This document shows positions 13,204 to 19,221 of a stretch of 19,221 nucleotides of DNA, in pieces (within the stretch, counting starts at the first letter, position 1; each line of letters begins with the position of its first letter). This DNA is from Deltaproteobacteria bacterium (GTDB lineage Bacteria > Desulfobacterota > Binatia > UBA9968). The stretch lies in assembly GCA_005878685.1 (NCBI GenBank), contig VBLN01000069.1, positions 1-19,221 on the forward strand. The letters are read 5' to 3'. The position numbers and the translations under genes are program-made. The notes beneath the pieces were generated by a model. It worked only from the letters and a program-made list of their open reading frames with translations. It was not told the origin of the DNA and ran no database searches.

Positions 13204-15429
13204 TCAAAGACCGTTGCGCTTTTTTAGGCCCGCTAGAATCTTTTCCGCCGTCAGCGGAATGGCTGTAATCCTTACTCCTACGGCATCATGGATGGCGTTG
13301 GCGATGGCGGGAGCCACAGTAATGATCGCTGTCTCCCCTATGCTCATGCTGTTGTAGGGACCTCGGCCTACCGGAGTTTCGGAAACGATCTTCTCTAATT
13401 TCGGAATATCACGGATGGTCGGGATCTTATAGTCGCCAAAATTGACCGAAGCCACGCGACCGTCGGCAAAAAACACCTCTTCCATCAACGCGTAACCTAA
13501 ACCCATCACGATGCCGCCCTCGATCTGCCCGTCATGCAACAATGGATTGAGCACCTTACCGGTGTTATGCGCGCTGAAAAATCTTTTGAGTTGAATTTGG
13601 CCCGTCTCCGGATCCACCTCTACCTCGGCCATCTGAGCACATACCGACGCTTGCGGACCAATTTCCTGGTTTTTGTAGTTTCCCTGAACGACAAGGGCAG
13701 AGCCTTTAGCCTTTACAATTTCGGCGTAAGAAATTTTGCGCTCCTTCTTGGTCAAGACTCCCCCTTTGAAAAGGACCAATTCTTCACGTTCTTCTCCGAA
13801 GCCCTCGGCCGCTAAATTAAGGATTTCTTCTTTGGCTTTTACCGCCGCTTCATAGCAAGCATTCCCATAAGTTCTTATCGATCGGCTCGCTCCGACCCCG
13901 CTATCAGGCGGCACCTTTGCGGTATCGAGAGTTTCCAGACTTATGGTCTGCCAGGGGACTTGAAGCTCCTCCGCAATAATCTGCTGCAGGACGGTGCCCG
14001 CACCGGCCCCTTGATCCAACATCGCTGTCGAAAGTGTGATTTTCCCCCTATCGTCTATCTTGACAAGAACCGAACACTCGCCTCCGAGAGGCAACCATTG
14101 AATGATGGCCATCCCGCGCCCGACGTTGGCTTTTTTTGGGCTGTAATATTTTGACTCCTGAACCAGCCGGTCCAGAGTCTCCTCGGCTTTGATATATGAT
14201 ATTTTTCGCCCCACGGGAGAGTCGTCGCCGTCCCTCAGCAGGTTCATTCTTCGGAAACGCACGGGATCCATCCCCAGCTCTTTGGCTAAAGAGTCCATCT
14301 GTGATTCATTGGCAAAAACGCCTTGGGGATCTCCGGGAGCCCTCATATGACCGCACGGCACCTTATTTGTGTAAACGATCTTCTCCTCGATGAGCACGTT
14401 CTCCATTCGGTAAGGGCCAGCCGCCTCATGCGCGCCGAAGAGATAACCGATAGGCTTAAACGCTCCGTAAGCGCCGCTATCAAAGACAAACTCCATCTGA
14501 TGGGCGAGGATTCTCCCTTCCTTGGAGACACCGGATTTTACTTTGATCACCGAAGCATGCCTGGGATTGCCGGCCAAAAATTCTTCGCTATACTCCATCG
14601 TCATTTTCACGGGGCGAGCACTCTTCCGAGATAGCATGTAGGCCAAAGGCACATCCATGAAATCCCCTTTGCCGCCGAAATCCCCTCCGATATAGCAAGG
14701 ATGAACAAGAAACTTTTCAGGCTCCAGGCCAAACGCGGCGGCCATTTGCTGCCGCAGCGCGAAAGGCACTTTACTGCAAGCCCAGATTTCGCCGCCCGCG
14801 GAATCGTTGGCCTTCACCACGCACGAGTGCGGTTCGATATACGCCTGGTGAGCCACTTGCGTTTCAAATACATTCTCAAGAACTAGACTGGAGCGCCGCA
14901 AGCCCTCTTCAATGTCTCCCTTCTTCCAAGACAACCGGACGAAGGCGTTGCTGGGGGCCGCCAGCTTCCCGGGCAGCCCCTTATAGTGCAAAACTTCCGG
15001 ATGCAGCAGCGGTGCCGAAGGGGCCAACGCGTCGGCGGGACTGAGTAAGGGTTGGAGCTCCTCATATTCGACCCGAATCTGATCTAGAGCCTGCTCGGCG
15101 GCTTCCTCCGTATCGGCTGCGACTGCCGCTACCTTTTCGCCGGTGAAACGAACCACGCCGTCTGCTAGTAGGGGCATGTCGTAGATCTGGCGCCCGATTC
15201 TGATGCCGGTGACATCCTGGCCGGTAAGCACGGCTTTCACTCCCGGAATCGCCAGCGCCTCGCTAATATCGATCCGTTTGATTCGGCCGTAGGCGATCGG
15301 GCTGCGCAGCACCTTGCCCCACAACATGCGCGGCAAAGTGACATCGACGGCGTAGACCGCGCGACCCGTGACCTTTTCCCGGCTGCCGACTCGCGGAATC
15401 GAACTACCGATAATTTTTTCTCGTCTCAT
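13204..15429 (-). CDS. Xanthine dehydrogenase-family molybdopterin-binding large subunit (aldehyde oxidase-type)
   Basis: A 741-residue catalytic subunit of the xanthine oxidase/CO dehydrogenase class, which hydroxylates aldehydes, purines or other carbons using molybdopterin. The N-terminal alpha/beta hammerhead domain spans about 15-130. The cofactor-binding region shows QAYIEPHSCV (195-204), GGDFGGKGD (248-256), MRAPG (362-366), LDQGAGAGT (471-479), GVGASRS (511-517), and near the end SIGETAIITVAPAIANAI with the probable catalytic Glu699. The motif at 360-367 is not the AYxCSFR loop of true CO dehydrogenase, so CO is an unlikely substrate. The usual partners, a 2Fe-2S subunit and an FAD subunit, are not adjacent on either side. 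The gene starts 42 bases after the ABC permease stop, with a weak ribosome-binding site. The enzyme would need electron-carrying subunits encoded elsewhere, or another acceptor. Confidence 0.9.
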   Translation of the reverse strand: MRREKIIGSSIPRVGSREKVTGRAVYAVDVTLPRMLWGKVLRSPIAYGRIKRIDISEALAIPGVKAVLTGQDVTGIRIGRQIYDMPLLADGVVRFTGEKVAAVAADTEEAAEQALDQIRVEYEELQPLLSPADALAPSAPLLHPEVLHYKGLPGKLAAPSNAFVRLSWKKGDIEEGLRRSSLVLENVFETQVAHQAYIEPHSCVVKANDSAGGEIWACSKVPFALRQQMAAAFGLEPEKFLVHPCYIGGDFGGKGDFMDVPLAYMLSRKSARPVKMTMEYSEEFLAGNPRHASVIKVKSGVSKEGRILAHQMEFVFDSGAYGAFKPIGYLFGAHEAAGPYRMENVLIEEKIVYTNKVPCGHMRAPGDPQGVFANESQMDSLAKELGMDPVRFRRMNLLRDGDDSPVGRKISYIKAEETLDRLVQESKYYSPKKANVGRGMAIIQWLPLGGECSVLVKIDDRGKITLSTAMLDQGAGAGTVLQQIIAEELQVPWQTISLETLDTAKVPPDSGVGASRSIRTYGNACYEAAVKAKEEILNLAAEGFGEEREELVLFKGGVLTKKERKISYAEIVKAKGSALVVQGNYKNQEIGPQASVCAQMAEVEVDPETGQIQLKRFFSAHNTGKVLNPLLHDGQIEGGIVMGLGYALMEEVFFADGRVASVNFGDYKIPTIRDIPKLEKIVSETPVGRGPYNSMSIGETAIITVAPAIANAIHDAVGVRITAIPLTAEKILAGLKKRNGL

Positions 15430-15471
15430 CCGCTCGTGTCGCCTCAGGGATTTGGATCTCGCTGGCTGATT

Positions 15472-17187
15472 TTATCGCTCAATACCTGCCCTCAAGCCCA
15501 ACAGGCGCGATATCAAAGCGATCCCGGCTGTCAATACGACCACGATGACTCCAACGACCGCGGCGCTCTCGTAACGAGAGTCGACCATAAAATCCAATTG
15601 GAGCAACGACAGGGGTCGCGTACGGCTCGAAGCGATAAGAGCCACAGTGCTGACATTTCGCGCTGCTGCGATAAAGCTTAAGGTCCCGACGAGGAGCAAC
15701 GTCGGGGTGATGATCGGCAATAGGATATCTCGAAAGCTGTTCCACCCCGAGCCGCCGGAGACTTTCACCGCCTCCTCGAGTTCGATGCCCAACTGAACCA
15801 GAGTGCTTTTGATGATTTGAACGCCTAAAGTCATGCTGGAGATGACCGTCGCGATCACCAAGAGCGACATGGAGCCGTAGAGAGGACGCAAAAATGGAGT
15901 CCCAAGAAACAGGGATACCAGCCCAACGCCCAAGATGATCCCGGGCAAGGTGGAGGGCAACCAAGAGACAAAGTCTAGAGGCGCGCGGCCGACAAAACGA
16001 GTGCGGATCACCACGTGGGCAATAAGCGTAAACAGCACGACCGAAAGGATCGCAGTCGCTCCGGCCAGGATCAGCGTATTTTTAAAGGAATCAAGAAATA
16101 CAGAATCATAAATCACGCGACTCCAGTGAACTGAAGTCCATGGCTTGGCAATGTTGAAGTAACCGAACCGCGTCATCAATGTCCCAAGCATCAAGAACAC
16201 AAAGGGGACAACCGTAATTAAAAGCGCAACAGCCAGCAAGACAAAGAAGACCAGGAATCTCCATTTTCCCAAGCTTTGTCTATGGCCTTGGTAGCGGCCG
16301 CCGACGGTTACGAAGCTACGCCGCGCGACCGTTCTGCGTTGCAAAACGACAAGCGGCACCATGACGAATAAGATGATGCTGCTGAGCGCCATGGCCGCGG
16401 GAAACTGAGGGGGTTGCTGGTGTAGCAGCCAGTAGATTTGCGTGCTGAAAACGTAGAAGCGAAATGGGAACCCCAAAATCAACTCCAACTCGAACGCTTG
16501 AAGCGAATGGACGATAGCGAGGAGTAAAACAGCCCCTACGACCGGGGTCATGATCGGCACCACGATTCCGTACAGTGTGCGCATGACACCTGCTCCGGAC
16601 GTCAAGGAAGCTTCCTCGAGACTTGCGTCCATGTTGCGAAACGCAGGCGTAAAAAGCATGACTTCCACCGCAATGGTCGAGGTCGTGAGATGCGCCCAGA
16701 CGATTCCCCAGAAGGAATAGATGTTAAACGGCGCCTTGTTCACAAACGCCAAACCGGTAAGCCACTGATTGATCAGACCGTATTCTGGATCCAAAAGCAG
16801 AATCCACCCCAAGGTGACCGGCAGAGGCGGCAAAAAATAACCCAGCCAAAACAAAAACTCGAGCGCGTTGGCGCCGGGAATATCGGTTCGCGCTAGGATC
16901 CAAGCGAGCAGAATCGCAATCGGCAACGCTATGGCTTGACGTGCCAACGTGACTGCAACGGTGTTCCATATGGCTGAATGCATCCCCGGGTCGGAAAAGG
17001 CGATTTTCCACGCGGACAGGCCGAATCCTGACTGATGATCGACGCCCTGACTTTCAAAACTGGTCAGAACGATCACTGCCGCCGGATAAAGGACCATCAA
17101 CATGACAATTCCCAACAACGACCAATGTAGGAGGCTTTGAAAGTTGAACCGACGTTCGTGAGCAACTGCTGCCACTGACCGATACAT
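15472..17187 (-). CDS. ABC transporter permease with two fused transmembrane domains (iron/thiamine-type)
   Basis: A 571-residue inner-membrane protein with about twelve hydrophobic helices, made of two homologous halves. Each half carries the EAA loop that docks the ATPase: EEASLTSGAGVMRTLYG (191-207) with VPIMTP, and EEAVKVSGGSGWNSFRDILLP (471-491). A fused pair of this sort is the FbpB/ThiP type used by importers of Fe(III), thiamine or small organic compounds. The binding-protein gene lies 132 bases upstream, separated by a hairpin. No ATP-binding subunit is present: the next gene downstream is the molybdenum hydroxylase. The start ATG at 17187 has no strong ribosome-binding site. The substrate is not determinable from the permease. 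Confidence 0.9.
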   Translation of the reverse strand: MYRSVAAVAHERRFNFQSLLHWSLLGIVMLMVLYPAAVIVLTSFESQGVDHQSGFGLSAWKIAFSDPGMHSAIWNTVAVTLARQAIALPIAILLAWILARTDIPGANALEFLFWLGYFLPPLPVTLGWILLLDPEYGLINQWLTGLAFVNKAPFNIYSFWGIVWAHLTTSTIAVEVMLFTPAFRNMDASLEEASLTSGAGVMRTLYGIVVPIMTPVVGAVLLLAIVHSLQAFELELILGFPFRFYVFSTQIYWLLHQQPPQFPAAMALSSIILFVMVPLVVLQRRTVARRSFVTVGGRYQGHRQSLGKWRFLVFFVLLAVALLITVVPFVFLMLGTLMTRFGYFNIAKPWTSVHWSRVIYDSVFLDSFKNTLILAGATAILSVVLFTLIAHVVIRTRFVGRAPLDFVSWLPSTLPGIILGVGLVSLFLGTPFLRPLYGSMSLLVIATVISSMTLGVQIIKSTLVQLGIELEEAVKVSGGSGWNSFRDILLPIITPTLLLVGTLSFIAAARNVSTVALIASSRTRPLSLLQLDFMVDSRYESAAVVGVIVVVLTAGIALISRLLGLRAGIER

Positions 17188-17253
17188 TAGGCGCTACAGC
17201 CCAGGCCTAAGCCATAAATCGCGGTACGAGGAATGGGGAACAGCGTGGTCCTG

Positions 17254-17282
17254 GAGATTTCTTTCACCCCGTTTGAAATCTC
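17254..17282 (-). repeat. Inverted repeat (8-bp stem) between binding-protein and permease genes
   Basis: Arms GAGATTTC (17254-17261) and GAAATCTC (17275-17282) enclose a 13-base loop. It lies in the 132-base gap after the binding-protein stop and before the permease ATG, with no T-run on the minus strand. In many ABC importers a hairpin at this place stabilises the upstream mRNA, so that more binding protein than permease is made. The rest of the gap shows no gene. Confidence 0.5.
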
Positions 17283-17319
17283 AAACTGTATGGCAAACGA
17301 CGCGTACTTTGTAACGACA

Positions 17320-18426
17320 CTACTGTAAGACTGCCTTGGCTATTTCCTTGGCTTTGTCTCGAAGTTGCAAGCGCTCCTCGCGATCTATATCGAAGTAATC
17401 CACTCCAGGCTCAGGAGACAAGCCGGTGATACGAGGAACATCCATCCGGCGACTGGGTCTTCCACCGATGGTCGCCCACCCCGTCTGTCCTTCTTTGGAG
17501 AGGAGCCAGTTTATAAAAACCGCGGCCGCGTTAGGATGGGGCGCTTTGTTAACCAACCGGACCGCTCCCCAGCCCGTACCCATGCGCCATGCCTCGGCCA
17601 ATTTGCCGGCCAGGGGCTCAATCTTTGAACCGATGCCGAGCTTCTGCAATTCACCAATTTCGGTATCATTGGCGCCGATGGCGATCGGATACTTTCCCCG
17701 TGCGAGCCAATCGGCAAGCTGACGGCCATCACGCGTCACGGCCAAGTCTTGTTTGAGCAGCGCGCGCACAAACTCTTCGCCGAGTTGACCCGACCATAAA
17801 GCGATTCGCCCGCTTCCCGGGCCATCCACTCGCGGATCATCGATGACGATCTTGCCCTTCCATTTGGCGTTCAATAATCCCTTGACGCTGTTCAGTTCGC
17901 TCTCGGGAATGAATTCCCGGTTGACCTGGACTTGGGGCGTGATCTCCGCTTGAAATGCGAAAACGTACTGTTTTTCGGAGTCCAAAAAAGCCTTTGCAAA
18001 GCCGCCCAGCCAGGCACTTTCATCGCGGACCTCGGGAAGGATCAAGACCGCTCTAAGCGGATCCAATTCTCCCGCCTTCTTCGCCGTGACGTCAAAACTG
18101 GTTGGTCCGGTAATATATATATCCCAAAGGTACTGCCCGGCTTGTCGTTCTTTTGAAAAGCGCGCCGTAAAGTTTGCAGGGGTGAATCCTTGGAATTCGA
18201 GACTGATTTCCGGATACTTTTTCTCGAATGCTCTCATGACGTCGCGGTAGGCTGTCCCTGGAGGTCCTGCCACAGCAACCTTTCCCTCTTTCTTGGCATC
18301 CGGCAGGCAAGAAAACGGCAAAATCTTATCCCACTTTGTCTTCCACTCCTGGCTTTCCGCTCGTAGGGCGAATCCGAGCACCATCACAAGGATCGCCGTC
18401 AGATGCAAGCCATGTTGTCGTCTCAT
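17320..18426 (-). CDS. Periplasmic extracellular solute-binding protein of the ABC importer
   Basis: A 368-residue family-1-type solute-binding protein. The N-terminus is a signal peptide (basic MRRQHG, hydrophobic core about 8-20, likely cleavage after AES), so it acts in the periplasm. KKEGKVAVAGPPGTAYRDV, FEKKYPEISLEFQG and the C-terminal HPNAAAVFINWLLSKEGQ are typical of the class related to Fe(III)/Fbp binding proteins. The iron-ligand tyrosine pair cannot be confidently assigned, so the ligand may be an organic acid, not iron. The ATG at 18426 has a strong GGAGGAGG five bases upstream, in line with high expression. It lies 42 bases after the TPP enzyme gene and upstream of the permease, so uptake and decarboxylation seem linked. 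Confidence 0.9.
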   Translation of the reverse strand: MRRQHGLHLTAILVMVLGFALRAESQEWKTKWDKILPFSCLPDAKKEGKVAVAGPPGTAYRDVMRAFEKKYPEISLEFQGFTPANFTARFSKERQAGQYLWDIYITGPTSFDVTAKKAGELDPLRAVLILPEVRDESAWLGGFAKAFLDSEKQYVFAFQAEITPQVQVNREFIPESELNSVKGLLNAKWKGKIVIDDPRVDGPGSGRIALWSGQLGEEFVRALLKQDLAVTRDGRQLADWLARGKYPIAIGANDTEIGELQKLGIGSKIEPLAGKLAEAWRMGTGWGAVRLVNKAPHPNAAAVFINWLLSKEGQTGWATIGGRPSRRMDVPRITGLSPEPGVDYFDIDREERLQLRDKAKEIAKAVLQ

Positions 18427-18468
18427 GGAAACCTCCTCCCGCGTCAGTTTTTGATCCGTCTCAGAACT

Positions 18469-19062
18469 TTACTTTTTGCCGCTTCTCTCCTCCAGGGCCC
18501 CCCGATGAAAGCGAAGACCCGCCTCGTACACATAGACCGGCAACGGCTGTCGAACCTGCTGGGCCGGGCGATCTTGCTTGTCGACTTTTGCCACGATCAA
18601 CCACGGTCCGGGTTCTCTGAAGGCTTTCTGAAGGGCATCCTTTGCGGCATCCAGCTTGTCCACCGTTCGCGTCTTGGTCATTCCTGCCGCTCTCCCCATT
18701 TGTTCGATATCGGTCCCAAAAGCGGTTGCCGTCGGGGCTTTGCCGGAGCCAGTCGTTAGATAGGCACCGTTATCAAAAGCTATCACGATCAGATTTTTAG
18801 GTTGATAGCGGGCGATCGTGGTGAGAACACCCGGACCCGCCAGCAGCGATCCGTCCCCCTCGATGGAGATTGTTTTTTTGTCCGGCCAGCCCAGCGCGAC
18901 TCCCAGGGCCATAGGAGTCGCATAAGGCATATCCATATTATAGAGGGTCAACGGCTCGTCACATTGGGCTGCGAGGGTATAATTTGCCAGTCCGGGGCTG
19001 ACGATCATGGCCGCTCCCGCCCTGAGAGCCGCGACGTATTCGAGGACATCGATGCGGTTCAT
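18469..19062 (-). CDS. TPP-dependent decarboxylase beta-like subunit (sulfopyruvate/phosphonopyruvate decarboxylase-like)
   Basis: A 197-residue protein corresponding to the thiamine-pyrophosphate-binding C-terminal half of 2-oxo-acid decarboxylases. The TPP/Mg motif is GDGS (residues 69-72) followed about 25 residues later by FDNGAY (96-101). The order NMDMPYATPMALGVALG, IEGDGSLLAGPGVLTTIA, NLIVIAFDNGAYLTTGSGK resembles the beta subunit of sulfopyruvate decarboxylase (ComE) and phosphonopyruvate decarboxylase, which turn a 3-substituted pyruvate into an aldehyde. The start ATG at 19062 overlaps the stop of the preceding subunit gene by one base (TGATG), so the two are translated together; a GTG three bases upstream is also possible. 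A basic, hydrophilic C-terminus of about 40 residues is longer than usual. Substrate uncertain. Confidence 0.8.
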   Translation of the reverse strand: MNRIDVLEYVAALRAGAAMIVSPGLANYTLAAQCDEPLTLYNMDMPYATPMALGVALGWPDKKTISIEGDGSLLAGPGVLTTIARYQPKNLIVIAFDNGAYLTTGSGKAPTATAFGTDIEQMGRAAGMTKTRTVDKLDAAKDALQKAFREPGPWLIVAKVDKQDRPAQQVRQPLPVYVYEAGLRFHRGALEERSGKK

Positions 19063-19221
19063 CACGCCCGTCCGAACTCCCGGATCACATGACTCGGGAC
19101 CAAGATGCCAACCGGAATCCTTTGGCCCTCGATCGTCTGCTGCGCTTCAATGATCACGGTTCGAATCTGGTCAGGATCAAAAAGAACATGATAGGGGATT
19201 CCCAAAGCCCGGAGCACCGGC
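19062..19221 (-). CDS. TPP-enzyme alpha-like subunit, C-terminal end, cut by window edge
   Basis: Fifty-two codons open to the window edge (first full codon at 19220) end at TGA 19064-19062, which overlaps the ATG of the beta-like subunit. The sequence RALGIPYHVLFDPDQIRTVI, then AQQTIEGQRIPVGILVPSHVI, resembles the end of the N-terminal pyrimidine-binding domain of sulfopyruvate/phosphonopyruvate decarboxylases. These bacteria often encode that domain as a separate small subunit. The tight overlap with the beta subunit supports a heteromeric enzyme. Too little is present to check catalytic residues. Confidence 0.65.
   Translation of the reverse strand, partial: PVLRALGIPYHVLFDPDQIRTVIIEAQQTIEGQRIPVGILVPSHVIREFGRA

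Noticed and set aside
18108..18122. TA-alternating run as a promoter or AT-rich operator
   Set aside because: It lies within the coding sequence of the solute-binding protein, in frame with conserved residues, and no gene starts downstream.

Overview
The window looks like a piece of chromosome from an uncultured, moderately GC-rich Gram-negative bacterium. The pointers are a decaheme OmcA/MtrC-type cytochrome, an iron-type ABC permease with a periplasmic binding protein, a TraB/GumN protein and DUF983. The gene content resembles deltaproteobacterial or other soil and subsurface lineages, but no rRNA or marker gene here settles taxonomy. I see no tRNA, rRNA, CRISPR array, insertion sequence or phage gene, and no stretch over 300 bases lacks a gene.

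Left end (1-4819): the 3' part of a glyoxalase II gene (+) faces a decaheme outer-surface-type cytochrome (-). Next is a short Cu,Zn superoxide dismutase (-), divergent from a DoxX membrane protein and an aldo/keto reductase (+). That reductase converges on a second aldo/keto reductase (-), with only 4 bases between the stop codons, and both stops lie inside a perfect 18-bp palindrome.

Middle (4824-10219, all -): in transcription order yajQ, msrB, a CBS-pair protein, a hotdog thioesterase, glgP and an aldo/keto reductase. Spacing is tight and there is a good promoter-like sequence upstream of yajQ. Two of these genes are broken in this sequence: msrB by a frameshift near 9420, and glgP by a frameshift at about 7827 that looks like a roughly 31-nt deletion between two ATGGC repeats.

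Middle-right (10388-12688, all -): a TraB/GumN protein, a small two-helix protein, a DUF983 protein, a small membrane protein and a pterin carbinolamine dehydratase. The small membrane protein is interrupted by an in-frame UGA, and the same frame continues past it for 54 coding-like codons ending in a third membrane helix. The UGA sits where I recall cysteine in relatives, and a small GC stem-loop follows at a distance suitable for a bacterial SECIS element. A new selenoprotein is therefore possible, with a nonsense mutation or sequence error as the main alternative.

Right end (12750-19221, all -): the two subunits of a TPP-dependent sulfopyruvate/phosphonopyruvate decarboxylase-like enzyme, a periplasmic binding protein, a two-domain ABC permease, a molybdopterin hydroxylase large subunit and a VOC protein. 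The order suggests uptake of a small acid, decarboxylation to an aldehyde and oxidation by a molybdenum enzyme. The ATPase of the transporter and the FeS and FAD partners of the hydroxylase are not in the window.
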